The notes under the pieces: generated by a model
Told to the model about the DNA's origin: nothing
The model's input: only the letters and a program-made list of their open reading frames with translations
Databases searched by the model: none
In this document: positions 13,204-22,211 of the stretch, in pieces
Position numbering within the stretch: position 1 is the first letter of the stretch
How the letters are laid out: every line of letters starts with the position of its first letter
NCBI GenBank assembly: GCA_947165105.1
Contig: CAMUZC010000012.1
Coordinates: 1 to 27,290 of the forward strand
Length of the DNA: 27,290 bases
Origin: an uncultured Lachnospiraceae bacterium
GTDB taxonomy: Bacteria; Bacillota_A; Clostridia; TANB77; CAG-508
Direction of reading: 5' to 3'
Made by a program: the position numbers and the translations under genes

Positions 13204-14589
13204 TTATACTAATTTGTCGATTTCTTGAATTAAATTATATCTTGCTTCTAGGAACTTTGTTAAATCACCTCCAAAAAGTTGTATACAAACTCTACAATTT
13301 TTAAAGAAAAACAAACAAAACCTTTTACTCAATGAATCTTTAAATAAATCAAACCACGTATTTGAATTAAAAACCACACCAATTTTTGAAGTAATTCCAT
13401 GAATTGGTACTGTATTCCTTGATAATTCCCCTGGATTTAATATAAATTCAAATAATTCCATCTTTAAATATGCAGTTCCACTATCTTCTTCTATATATGT
13501 TGATAATTCATATTCATTATATCCAGGAACCTTTCTTAAGTTCAAATTACCTTGTTCAAATTTGATTAAACTACAAAATTTAGCTTTTTTATTATTACTA
13601 ATCATCATAGAATAGTTTGATTCCTCAAACTCATTTTCTATTATAAAAAATAATACCCAAATAATATTCCACTCATTCGACTCGTCCAACTTGTTTTTTT
13701 CAATCAGGTTTTTCTTTATAATTGAATATCTTAGTAAAACCTTTTTTATCTTTCTTGGATTATAAAAACAAATTTCACTAAAAAAATCCTTAATTGTCTT
13801 TAGTTTTTCTTCTTCTAAATCTTTAAAATATATCTTTAATAATTTTTCGAAATCAAATGAGTTCTTTGGCACACTAAATGCTATTGGAAAAATCTTATCA
13901 AGAAAACTTTCTGCCTTATTAATTTCATTATTATATTTATTCTTTAGTGCCAATGATACTGCTTCTTTATCTATACCAAAAATAAAAATTACATTTTTTA
14001 CTGATAACAACAACTTAATATTATAAATAATATTAAGCATGTTTTCACTATTACATCTATCAAGATCGTCAAGAAAAACTATTATTTTTTTATTATTCTC
14101 TTTTATATAGTTTTCTATTTTTTTCTGAAAAGACTCTATGAATTTCTGAGTATCATTTGAGTCACTCATCATTTTTTCAATGAAACTCATTATTTTATCC
14201 ATATCATAAGAAACATGTGGCACATTAATTTTAATACCTTTTCCCAAGTTTAGAAATCCTTTAATTATTTCTTTTCGAGCAGATTGGTTAACTCCTATAT
14301 TTTTTAAAACTAAATTAATTATCTTAATGCTCAAATTACTATAATCACTTTCTTCTTTCCACATATCTATCCAGATTTTTTTATAGTTATCATCCGGTAA
14401 TGAATTATATATTGTTTTCATCATTGAAGACTTTCCACTTCCCCATTCTCCATAAATTGATAACATATTGTTTTTTTCTAACAATTCCGTATTCAATTCA
14501 ATAAACTCTGTAATAGCATTTGCTTTTTTCAGTGTTCCTAAATAATCATTTTCTTCTGTTAGTACAATTGGTTCTTCAATTAATTCCAT
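13204..14589 (-). CDS. KAP family P-loop NTPase
   Basis: The 461-residue product has Walker A GEWGSGKS at residues 47-54 and Walker B KKIIVFLDDLDRCN near 167-180, where LDDLDRC is the KAP signature. NVIFIFGIDKEAV follows as the sensor strand, and FYNPRKIKKVLLRY is the conserved C-terminal arginine helix. KAP NTPases belong to the STAND/AAA-like class. Many are inserted in or bound to membranes and several sit in phage-defence operons. No membrane segment interrupts this one, but the gene 17 bases upstream encodes a two-helix membrane protein that could anchor it. AAGGAG precedes the ATG. Confidence 0.85.
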   Translation of the reverse strand: MELIEEPIVLTEENDYLGTLKKANAITEFIELNTELLEKNNMLSIYGEWGSGKSSMMKTIYNSLPDDNYKKIWIDMWKEESDYSNLSIKIINLVLKNIGVNQSARKEIIKGFLNLGKGIKINVPHVSYDMDKIMSFIEKMMSDSNDTQKFIESFQKKIENYIKENNKKIIVFLDDLDRCNSENMLNIIYNIKLLLSVKNVIFIFGIDKEAVSLALKNKYNNEINKAESFLDKIFPIAFSVPKNSFDFEKLLKIYFKDLEEEKLKTIKDFFSEICFYNPRKIKKVLLRYSIIKKNLIEKNKLDESNEWNIIWVLFFIIENEFEESNYSMMISNNKKAKFCSLIKFEQGNLNLRKVPGYNEYELSTYIEEDSGTAYLKMELFEFILNPGELSRNTVPIHGITSKIGVVFNSNTWFDLFKDSLSKRFCLFFFKNCRVCIQLFGGDLTKFLEARYNLIQEIDKLV

Positions 14590-14606
14590 TTTTTCTCCTT
14601 ATTCGT

Positions 14607-15230
14607 TTATATAAAACTTTGATCAATTACATAAATTTCTGATTTACACTTGTTAATTTCCATCATTATCTTGGCGTTAAGCCTTATAATATCTATTTCA
14701 TACTTTCTAACTAAATCCAATAAATCTTTTTTTGAATTATATAAATTGGCCTGTAACTCATTCTTTAGTTTAATATACTCATTTTCTTTATCTTTAACAT
14801 TATAAGAAAATTTATGATTAAATATTGTTGCTAGCTCTCCTTCTTTTAGGAATTCATTTTTGTATTTTTCTATATATTCATTTATAAATTTTAAAAAAGA
14901 AAGTTTTTTATACAACTCTTCATATAATGCACTATAATCAGATATGCAACTATAGTATTTATCATTATTAATGAATTCCATATTGCAATCAAAAACCGAT
15001 TTATATGCTGATATTAATAATATATACCTACTTTTTCGTCTATTCTTTACTGCCGATATAACTGCAATTACACATCCAGTTATCATTCCCGCAAACAAAT
15101 TACAAAAAATTGAGGAAACAAATTCATTGTTATTATAATGTTCTATAATTGCCACTATCAATGTGCTAATAGTTGCAAAAAAAAGAACTATATATATAAT
15201 ATTTTTATTATAAAAGTTTTTCATTAACAT
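14607..15230 (-). CDS. Two-helix membrane protein in defence operon
   Basis: Start ATG 15230 is preferred because AAGGGGG lies 6-8 bases upstream; the frame extends to 15278 without a ribosome site. The 207-residue product has two membrane segments near its N-terminus (IIYIVLFFATISTLIVAII and SIFCNLFAGMITGCVIAVIS), a basic stop (KNRRKSR), then a long cytoplasmic helical region with many charged residues, probably coiled coil. Family not recognised. It lies between the DUF2075 helicase and the KAP NTPase. A membrane-anchoring or pore-forming partner role is inferred from position only. Confidence 0.6.
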   Translation of the reverse strand: MLMKNFYNKNIIYIVLFFATISTLIVAIIEHYNNNEFVSSIFCNLFAGMITGCVIAVISAVKNRRKSRYILLISAYKSVFDCNMEFINNDKYYSCISDYSALYEELYKKLSFLKFINEYIEKYKNEFLKEGELATIFNHKFSYNVKDKENEYIKLKNELQANLYNSKKDLLDLVRKYEIDIIRLNAKIMMEINKCKSEIYVIDQSFI

Positions 15231-15315
15231 TGTATTCCCCCTTGACAAAAATAAAATAATCTTGCGATAAAAACACATTTTTATTTTGCTTTTCTTATGT
15301 ATTGTTTATTAACCT

Positions 15316-17277
15316 CTAATATTTATATTCTTCCACATCTTCCGCAACTTTCCTTCCTTCGTCAATTGAAGTTTTAACATTAGAATAATATAGAACACCA
15401 TTCGCACCACTTAATCTAGCCCTCAGATACATCGCCAATTTATCATCTGTACAATAAATATAGCACCCTTTTTGGCCTCTAGTCATAAGTGTTCTATACG
15501 TATTCTTAATAATTTCATCAGCCACCTTTTCAGCTTTTCTAGAATCTTCCCTGAGCATTTTGTTTATACCCTTCATAGATTGATCAGTTCTTGCTCTTGC
15601 AGTAACATCAGTAACAATTCTACCATTTTCATATCTCAAATCATCACCAATAATAGCCCCAACATAATCAAACTCCAACCCCTGAGCTGTATGTATGCAC
15701 CCCACTTCATTAACAGATTCTTCATCAATAGCCCAAGTTTGACTATTACCTAAATTCCAACTCATTGCAAAGTCATACTTTGGAATTGTAATATCATAAA
15801 CATCAGACTTATTCTTCCCATCCTTAATCCAATCCCAACAATATCCCGCAAGTAATCTAGCTTTATTATTTATCTTATTCTTTTCAAATATCAAATCTCT
15901 AACTTCATTAGGTGTATCACAAACTCTAATATCATAATCCAAATCAAATCCATCGCTATTAGCTGTTCTCCTAATTTCTAAAACATCATCTAGCCACGCA
16001 ATATATCCATCAGAGCCGTTACATCTAAATTGTGATTCCAATTCCATTATTTCAGATTCAGCACCAGCTTTTTTAATATATTTTTGAATTTCATCAACAC
16101 TTCCTATGTCTTTTAAAGTAACTCTTTGTGATTCATCTATAAAAAATATTGAAAATTTAGAGGCTTTAATAATTTCTTTTATCTGGTTCTCTCCTAAATT
16201 TTGGAACATTCCAGATTTAGCATTTAATCTGTGAGCTTCATCTACTATTAAAACATCAAACTCATTTTCTGCAGATTCAACAAAAGAACCTGAACCCTTG
16301 AATAAATTGTTAATTCTTGTTTTTCTAAAATCTCCACTTAATTTTGTTGCATACACGTTTCTTGGTGCTGCATTTTTTGTAACATACGAGCAAACCATAT
16401 TTTCTTTTGTTAAATTTACTAACAAATTAATTGCTAAAACAGATTTTCCTGTACCTGGTCCGCCTTTTACAATTAGAACTCGTTTTTGCCCATCTCTATA
16501 GGATTTTCTTGACATGTCTAATGCAGTTTCATATACAAGCTTTTGATCATCTATCATTACAAATTCTTGATTGCCTTGTAACATGCTTGATAATGCATCT
16601 TGTAATGATTTTGATGGTCTTATTTTTCCGTTTTCTATTTGATATAATGTTTCTTTGTCATCACCATATTTTATGTATTTATTAATGAATTCTCTTAACT
16701 TTTCTACATCACCTTTTATAAATGCTGGTGCTTTTTCTAAATAATATTTATAATTATCAGATAGCAATGTTGGTGGTGTTACAGCTAAATAGTTGTGAAG
16801 ATATGCACATGGGTGCAAATCTATTTGCTTTTCTTGTACAGTTTCATTGTAATCTTCTATTGTTGTTGCGTATGACCATGCTTGATATGATGGATGTGCA
16901 ACCTCACGTAATGCTTGTCCTGTGAAGGCTTGAACTATGCCATCTTTTCCAGTTACAATTTCTGCTTCTGTCCATTGTTTTAATTCAATGATGATTGCTG
17001 TATTTTTTAGTTTTCCATCTTTTCCAGTTATAATGAAATCAACTCTTTTTGATGTGTTTGGTATTTTGAATTCTATTGCTATTCCAACATTGTTTGGTAT
17101 GTTGTTGTCTATTAATACTTTCATCATGTATTGCATAGAATTGTTCCATGCTTTTTTTTCATTTTTTGATGTGTGATATCCCATTTTTTCGTAGAATTTT
17201 CTGTCGATGTTTTCTTCTATTTTGTCTTGTACTACATCTTCTACAAATAGTTGCTTTGTTGCTTCGTATACTATCAT
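15316..17277 (-). CDS. PD-(D/E)XK nuclease + DUF2075 helicase-like protein
   Basis: Start ATG 17277 has GGAGG eight bases upstream and is preferred over 17292. In the 653-residue product, residues ~60-105 resemble a PD-(D/E)XK nuclease (RVDFIITGKDGKLKNTAIII then ELKQW: D80, E98, K100). DUF2075 superfamily-1-like helicase motifs follow: Walker A GGPGTGKS at 272-279, FDVLIVDEAHRLNAKSG (motif II), FFIDESQRVTLKD, ELESQFRCNG, VGCIHTAQGLEFDYVG (motif V-like) and YRTLMTRGQKGCYIY (motif VI). The protein probably cuts or remodels foreign nucleic acid in an ATP-dependent way. It lies seven bases or less from a MazG-like gene when counted from its longer frame; this pairing recurs in Bacillota genomes as far as I remember. 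Confidence 0.85.
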   Translation of the reverse strand: MIVYEATKQLFVEDVVQDKIEENIDRKFYEKMGYHTSKNEKKAWNNSMQYMMKVLIDNNIPNNVGIAIEFKIPNTSKRVDFIITGKDGKLKNTAIIIELKQWTEAEIVTGKDGIVQAFTGQALREVAHPSYQAWSYATTIEDYNETVQEKQIDLHPCAYLHNYLAVTPPTLLSDNYKYYLEKAPAFIKGDVEKLREFINKYIKYGDDKETLYQIENGKIRPSKSLQDALSSMLQGNQEFVMIDDQKLVYETALDMSRKSYRDGQKRVLIVKGGPGTGKSVLAINLLVNLTKENMVCSYVTKNAAPRNVYATKLSGDFRKTRINNLFKGSGSFVESAENEFDVLIVDEAHRLNAKSGMFQNLGENQIKEIIKASKFSIFFIDESQRVTLKDIGSVDEIQKYIKKAGAESEIMELESQFRCNGSDGYIAWLDDVLEIRRTANSDGFDLDYDIRVCDTPNEVRDLIFEKNKINNKARLLAGYCWDWIKDGKNKSDVYDITIPKYDFAMSWNLGNSQTWAIDEESVNEVGCIHTAQGLEFDYVGAIIGDDLRYENGRIVTDVTARARTDQSMKGINKMLREDSRKAEKVADEIIKNTYRTLMTRGQKGCYIYCTDDKLAMYLRARLSGANGVLYYSNVKTSIDEGRKVAEDVEEYKY

Positions 17278-17298
17278 AATTATTGCCTCCAATGATTT

Positions 17299-17616
17299 TT
17301 ATAATTTGTTATATTTAGTGCTAACTCCTTTCGCTTTTTCAACTGGATATTTCTTTTTTGTTTTTTCCAATTTGCTTAGGATTATTTCTTCTGGATTGAC
17401 TCCTAAACTCATGGACATTTGTATACAATACGTGAATACGTCTGCTAGCTCTTCGCATACTTCCTGTTTGTTGTAGTTTTCGCTATCCCATTGGAAGCAT
17501 TCTAGAAGTTCTCCCGCTTCTATTGAGACTGATTTTGCTAAGTTTTCTGGTGTGTGAAATTTGCCCCAGTCTCTTTCTTTGTTGAATTGTTTTAGTTCTT
17601 GGATTATTTTTTCCAT
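17299..17616 (-). CDS. MazG-like nucleotide pyrophosphohydrolase
   Basis: The 105-residue product is a single MazG-type all-helical domain. SIEAGELLECFQW (about 30-42) gives the E-x-x-E metal motif, and EVCEELADVFTYCIQMSMSL (about 52-71) gives the second E-x-x-D motif. WGKFHTPENLAKS is the typical opening. Such enzymes convert NTPs or dNTPs to monophosphates plus pyrophosphate. In this operon, between a modification-dependent nuclease and a helicase, it may deplete or sanitise nucleotides during infection. It follows the AspBHI-like gene by 17 bases. Confidence 0.85.
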   Translation of the reverse strand: MEKIIQELKQFNKERDWGKFHTPENLAKSVSIEAGELLECFQWDSENYNKQEVCEELADVFTYCIQMSMSLGVNPEEIILSKLEKTKKKYPVEKAKGVSTKYNKL

Positions 17617-17633
17617 AAATATCCCATCCTTTA

Positions 17634-18794
17634 TTAAAAATTTTTATTTAACCATACTTTTACATCTTCACATGTTTTTATTCCAGATTTTTTAAGTATG
17701 TCAACTATGTCAACAGCAGAAATTATTATAATTGGATGATTATCCTCTACGATTTCTTTATATGTTTGAATATCCACATATGAAGTTGTTACTAATATAC
17801 CAAATTCTCTATACTTTAGTCTTGAAATAAGTCTTGATGTTTCCTTTACTCCAACAGAATCATCTAATTTATACCTTTTAGCTTCTAAGGCAAAATTTAC
17901 TAGTATATTACTTCTATCTAATCCAATTCTGTACTTTCCTATTGCATCCCTGCCACCATCTCTACGACTTTTTGTCAAATCGTACGAAATAATGTTTTTA
18001 TCCATTAATTGTGCTATTTGTGCAGCACATTTTTCAAATTCATAAGGATTATCGAAGTAATTATATATTTCATTAATCATCCTAATATCTTCATCACTTT
18101 TAGGCATTTGTTCTTCTTTTTTTCTATATTCTACAACTTTTTTTGATGTCAAGTATTTGCATCTACCTGTAGCTTGCCATGCTGCCCATTCTGTTGGAGC
18201 ATATTTACTCTCCTTAACTCCATTTCTTAAGTCTTCTAACCATCTACTATCTATCTCATTTACATCTAATATTGAAAAGACCGCTCTATAATTCTGGTAT
18301 CTTTTTCCATTTCTCTGGCTCCATACTGAAATCAATTGTTCCTCTTTAGTTAATCTATCATCACCTGGTATTGCAAGCCCTAAAAATCTTACATCTCTTT
18401 TAGTTTTCTCATGTTCTTTCTTAAAAATAAAAAATGGCATTATGTCTTTTCTATTATTATCTTCCAACTTTTCAAAACAAGTTCTTAAAATTTCGTTTCC
18501 TTTCTTTTTAGTATTGTGTAAACTATGTCCTTCTTTTCGGTTATCTCCGTAATACACGAATCTGCCTAATTCCGTATCGATATAATCTTTCCAATCGATA
18601 TTATCTCCTGTTGAAAATAATACACAATATGCATTTTGTTTTTCTTTGTTATTTACAGTTCTAAATCCACCTGCATTTCCACATTTCATAAGCTTGCTTA
18701 TTACTTCTGAACTCATATTAGGCTCTACTCCACCATAATATACTTCATCTATTATTAAATTTGAATTTTTTATGTTTTTGAACTCAATAGCCAT
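17634..18794 (-). CDS. AspBHI-like modification-dependent (type IV) restriction endonuclease
   Basis: The 386-residue product starts with a region (about 1-210) that resembles the AspBHI N-terminal domain, an SRA-like reader of modified cytosine; SVWSQRNGKRYQNYRAVFSI followed by IDSRWLEDL is characteristic. Residues ~235-350 are an Mrr-type PD-(D/E)XK nuclease: SRRDGGRDAIG (D283) and FALEAKRY (E304, K306), then SRLKYREFGILVTTSYV. Family members cut DNA carrying 5-methyl- or 5-hydroxymethylcytosine. It is the first gene of the six-gene minus-strand operon. AGGGG lies nine bases before the ATG. Its presence next to a C5 methyltransferase means the two should have compatible sequence specificities. 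Confidence 0.8.
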   Translation of the reverse strand: MAIEFKNIKNSNLIIDEVYYGGVEPNMSSEVISKLMKCGNAGGFRTVNNKEKQNAYCVLFSTGDNIDWKDYIDTELGRFVYYGDNRKEGHSLHNTKKKGNEILRTCFEKLEDNNRKDIMPFFIFKKEHEKTKRDVRFLGLAIPGDDRLTKEEQLISVWSQRNGKRYQNYRAVFSILDVNEIDSRWLEDLRNGVKESKYAPTEWAAWQATGRCKYLTSKKVVEYRKKEEQMPKSDEDIRMINEIYNYFDNPYEFEKCAAQIAQLMDKNIISYDLTKSRRDGGRDAIGKYRIGLDRSNILVNFALEAKRYKLDDSVGVKETSRLISRLKYREFGILVTTSYVDIQTYKEIVEDNHPIIIISAVDIVDILKKSGIKTCEDVKVWLNKNF

Positions 18795-18841
18795 GCATTA
18801 ATACCCCTTTTCATGTTTTTTCTCATAAATATAAATAATGA

Positions 18842-18870
18842 TATATAATTAACTGAATAACTAAAAACAA
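18842..18870 (-). promoter_or_regulatory. Likely promoter of the six-gene defence operon
   Basis: Minus-strand TTGTTT (18865-18870), 17 bases, TATATA (18842-18847), about 45 bases before the start at 18794. The match is moderate. Confidence 0.4.
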
Positions 18871-18904
18871 TATAACATATTTCATTTTATTTTTCTACAA
18901 CTTC

Positions 18905-18933
18905 TTGTATATTTTAATCTAATTATATATAAT
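18905..18933 (+). promoter_or_regulatory. Promoter of the Sau3AI-type endonuclease gene
   Basis: TTGTAT (18905-18910), 17 bases, TATAAT (18928-18933). AAAGGAG and the start codon follow within 21 bases. Confidence 0.65.
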
Positions 18934-18953
18934 GCTGTCAAAGGAGAATAATT

Positions 18954-20339
18954 ATGAACAAATTACCTTATAATCACAAATCAAAAAAATCAATATTTGA
19001 ATACGCAAAAACACTTCAAAACCAATCCTTCAGAGATGTAATAAATTCTAACTCAAACATTGATGAAATCGAAAAAAATTTACTTTTTGATAGATATAAT
19101 AATCCTAACTCTAAAGGTTCTCTCGGGCAATTAATAGAAAAATATTTCTTTTTATACGACCCTAATAGTAATCCAGATGCTGATTTTAGTGAAGCTGGCA
19201 TAGAACTTAAAGTAACTCCATATCTTAAAACTAATAAAGGTGAGTTAAGAGCAAAAGAAAGATTAGTATTATCAATAATAAATTATCTTGAGGATTATAA
19301 AGAAGAAGATTTCCTAAATAGTCATGTATATAAGAAATGTGCCTTAATGTTGCTTATATATTACTTATATGAATCAGACAAATCCCGTCTAGATTATATT
19401 ATAAACTATATAAATCTGTTTCACTTTCCAGAAGAAGATTTAGAAATAATAAAAAATGATTATAAGATTATTATAGATAAAATCAAAGCTGGAAAAGCAG
19501 AAGAAATCTCCGAAGGAGATACAAACTACTTAGGAGCTTGTACAAAAGGGGCTAATGCAAAATCGCTAAGAGACCAACCTTTTAGTAATACGAAAGCAAT
19601 GCAAAGAGCATTTTGTTTGAAAAATTCATACATGACATATATTTTAAATAAATATATCGCAAATAATGATACAAATTCTGAATCAATTATTAAGGATGCT
19701 ACCATACTTAAAAACAAATCTTTAGAGCAATATATTATTAGTAAGCTTGAACCTTTCTATAATCAAGATGTAGAATTACTAAAACACAGATTTAATATAC
19801 CTTATGAATTTTCAAATAAATCATTTACATATCTTCTTGCCAAAGGAATGCTTAATGTTGTTAATGATAAAATTGAAGAATTCGAGAAAGCAAATATTCA
19901 AATCAAAGCAATTCGACTAAGACCTGACGGAATGCCGAGAGAATCAATGTCATTTCCAACATTTAAATATACTGAAATTGTAAACGAAGACTGGTTAAAT
20001 TCGAAATTATACGAAACATTTTCAACCACAAAGTACTTATTCATGATATATCAATATACTGATGATGGTGGTTTAATTTTCAAAAAGGCTATGTTTTGGC
20101 ATGTACCAGGAAAAGATTTAAATACCGAGATTAAAAGAGTTTGGGAAGAAACCGTAAAAAGAATTAACAATAACGAATACAATAATTTGCCTAAAATAAG
20201 TGAAAGTAATATTCTGCATGTTAGACCACATGCCCAAAATGCAAACGATACATATCCAACTTTAGATGGAAAGTGCGCAATAAAAAAGTGTTTTTGGTTA
20301 AATGCCCATTATATAAAGAAACAAATAGAAGAAAATTAA
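18954..20339 (+). CDS. Sau3AI/MutH-family type II restriction endonuclease
   Basis: The 461-residue product matches the Sau3AI family (Sau3AI has about 490 residues): an N-terminal MutH-like catalytic domain and a C-terminal MutH-like domain thought to help in DNA binding. The catalytic signature is complete: KGSLGQLIEKYFF (54-66, E62), NPDADFSEAGIELKVT (73-88, D77, E84, K86) and GELRAKERLVLSIINY. The spacing D-x6-E-x-K is as in MutH. Family members recognise GATC and are blocked by C5 methylation of its cytosine; that this enzyme recognises GATC is inferred. The C-terminal ILHVRPHAQNANDT, then KCFWLNAHYI, is also conserved. The partner methyltransferase is at 22197-23397. Confidence 0.88.
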   Translation: MNKLPYNHKSKKSIFEYAKTLQNQSFRDVINSNSNIDEIEKNLLFDRYNNPNSKGSLGQLIEKYFFLYDPNSNPDADFSEAGIELKVTPYLKTNKGELRAKERLVLSIINYLEDYKEEDFLNSHVYKKCALMLLIYYLYESDKSRLDYIINYINLFHFPEEDLEIIKNDYKIIIDKIKAGKAEEISEGDTNYLGACTKGANAKSLRDQPFSNTKAMQRAFCLKNSYMTYILNKYIANNDTNSESIIKDATILKNKSLEQYIISKLEPFYNQDVELLKHRFNIPYEFSNKSFTYLLAKGMLNVVNDKIEEFEKANIQIKAIRLRPDGMPRESMSFPTFKYTEIVNEDWLNSKLYETFSTTKYLFMIYQYTDDGGLIFKKAMFWHVPGKDLNTEIKRVWEETVKRINNNEYNNLPKISESNILHVRPHAQNANDTYPTLDGKCAIKKCFWLNAHYIKKQIEEN

Positions 20340-20347
20340 TTTTTATA

Positions 20348-20376
20348 TTTACAAAAAAATATCAAAATAATATAAT
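20348..20376 (+). promoter_or_regulatory. Promoter of the AIPR gene
   Basis: TTTACA (20348-20353), 17 bases, TATAAT (20371-20376). It starts nine bases after the endonuclease stop, so the AIPR gene may be transcribed alone as well as by read-through. Confidence 0.5.
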
Positions 20377-20406
20377 ATATTTATGAAATACAAAGGAGAA
20401 AATAAT

Positions 20407-22200
20407 ATGAATCAAATGAAAAATTTTATGAACCAAATAAAATCCGATATTACTGAATATCAAGAAAAATATACAGAAACAATAAGCAAAATAAATCAGG
20501 ATGGATGGGCTTTTAATTTTTGGATTCTTGACAAGTTTTTTTATGTAGATGAATTAGATATTGAACGTCATATTATAGATTATAGTGATTTTGGAATAGA
20601 TTGTTTTTACTATTATGAAGAAACCAAAGAACTATATTTAATCCAAAATAAATATTTTACAAGCAACAACTCAACTGTAACTGGTAATTATTTGAATGAT
20701 GACGTTTTTTCTAGATCAATTCAGTTACTAAAAAATAATACTTATCGTAGATCTCCCGAACTTCAGCAAATATATAATGCAAACAAATCAAATCCAGAAT
20801 TTAAAGTTTACATAGAAATCTATGTGACAAATAATAATAAAGACAAAAGCGCATCTATTGCTGTTGAAAACTTTAATAAACAACAACCTGAAAATATCAA
20901 TGCTAAAATTTTTTATTTAGATGATATTTATTCAAAATATTATGAAGAAGACATTAAAGACCATAAAAAGTTTGACTATGTCCTAAAAAAAATAAATAAA
21001 GAAACCACCTTAATAATTAACCCTTCTACACTAAAACTTAAATCCAAAATAAAAACCATATACATGATTATATCCATAATTGACATATACGAAATGATTA
21101 AAAGTGCAAAAAATAATAAATATAATTTAGTTAAAAATAATGTAAGAGATTATATTGGAAAAAAGACTAGCTTTAATAAAGGTATCGAAGACACATTAAA
21201 TAATGATGATGAATTAAGCAATTTTTTATATTACAATAATGGAATAACCATTATTTGTGACTCAATTTCAAATTCAGGATTAGTAGAAGGTAAAAAATAT
21301 GAACTTAAAAATCCCCAAATAGTAAACGGTTGCCAAACAGCCAATACAATTTTTGAAGTTTTAAATATGATTGGTGACTTTAATGAAATACGAAAAAAAT
21401 ACTCTCATTGCTACATAATGACAAAAATACTTATTATTGACACAGATGCTAAAAGAGAATTATATAAAAATATTGTTACCTATAACAATTCTCAAAACGC
21501 AATCCAAAAAAAGCATTTTGAAGCTGTAAAACCCAGATTTCAACGTCTAAAAAACGTATATAAACAAAAAGGATTTTTATTGTGTATTAGTCCTTCAGAT
21601 GAATACCAGTTTTCTCAAGAATTTCCAACAGCTACATCCCTAATTACAAAATCGGAAAAATATAGAAAATTATTCGAATTAGACTTTAGAAAGACAAAAG
21701 ATTTTTATATTAAATTAGATAAATTTTTACAGGTTATTTTGGCTTACACTTGTGGAGCCTATAATGCATATCAAAAGAAAAGCTCTTTATTAAAAGTAGA
21801 TTCTTCATTGTATCAAACCGTCTGCGATTTTATTTTAAATGAATCTATCAATGTAGATTTGTTATTATTGTACTTACTATATGAAAAAGCCGAAAAAGCC
21901 AAATCATTAACAGATACAAGAAGATTTCCTGTACTTTATTTTCTAATAGAAGGATTTGCAAAATTCGAATGTCAAAACAAATCATTAAGTATAAGTAGTG
22001 TTTTAACTGACTCAAAAAAGATTGATACAATTATAAAAATATACACAGAAGTCTCAGAAAGATATTATGAATATTTTAAAGAGAAATACAAAGACACGGG
22101 TTTAGATGGTTACAACGATTTGACTAAAAAAGAAATTGAACCTAAAAAATTTGAAGAAATATATTATAATGTTAAAATGAAATACGAAAGCGAAGATTAA
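20407..22200 (+). CDS. AIPR family (abortive infection phage resistance) protein
   Basis: Start ATG 20407 has AAAGGAG about eight bases upstream and is preferred over 20383. The 597-residue product has an N-terminal nuclease-like region: DYSDFGIDCFYYYEETKELY then LIQNKYF (about 58-84), giving D-x(n)-Q-x-K, a PD-(D/E)XK variant. The AIPR hallmark NPQIVNGCQTANTIFEVL lies near residues 302-319, followed by NIVTYNNSQNAIQKKHF. AIPR proteins take part in phage resistance, often beside restriction-modification genes. It lies between endonuclease and methyltransferase and ends in the palindrome at 22186-22211. Confidence 0.85.
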   Translation: MNQMKNFMNQIKSDITEYQEKYTETISKINQDGWAFNFWILDKFFYVDELDIERHIIDYSDFGIDCFYYYEETKELYLIQNKYFTSNNSTVTGNYLNDDVFSRSIQLLKNNTYRRSPELQQIYNANKSNPEFKVYIEIYVTNNNKDKSASIAVENFNKQQPENINAKIFYLDDIYSKYYEEDIKDHKKFDYVLKKINKETTLIINPSTLKLKSKIKTIYMIISIIDIYEMIKSAKNNKYNLVKNNVRDYIGKKTSFNKGIEDTLNNDDELSNFLYYNNGITIICDSISNSGLVEGKKYELKNPQIVNGCQTANTIFEVLNMIGDFNEIRKKYSHCYIMTKILIIDTDAKRELYKNIVTYNNSQNAIQKKHFEAVKPRFQRLKNVYKQKGFLLCISPSDEYQFSQEFPTATSLITKSEKYRKLFELDFRKTKDFYIKLDKFLQVILAYTCGAYNAYQKKSSLLKVDSSLYQTVCDFILNESINVDLLLLYLLYEKAEKAKSLTDTRRFPVLYFLIEGFAKFECQNKSLSISSVLTDSKKIDTIIKIYTEVSERYYEYFKEKYKDTGLDGYNDLTKKEIEPKKFEEIYYNVKMKYESED

Positions 22201-22211
22201 TCTTCGCTTTC
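22186..22211. terminator. 26-base perfect palindrome over two convergent stop codons
   Basis: GAAAGCGAAGATT is followed directly by its exact reverse complement. The two TAA stops overlap by two bases at the centre. A/T-rich sequence with ATTTTATTT follows on the plus strand. It should act as a bidirectional terminator and fixes the last four residues of both proteins as ESED. Confidence 0.8.

Noticed and set aside
15472..17476. Plus-strand frames of 67-93 residues opposite the helicase and MazG-like genes
   Set aside because: They are antisense shadows of well-supported protein families.
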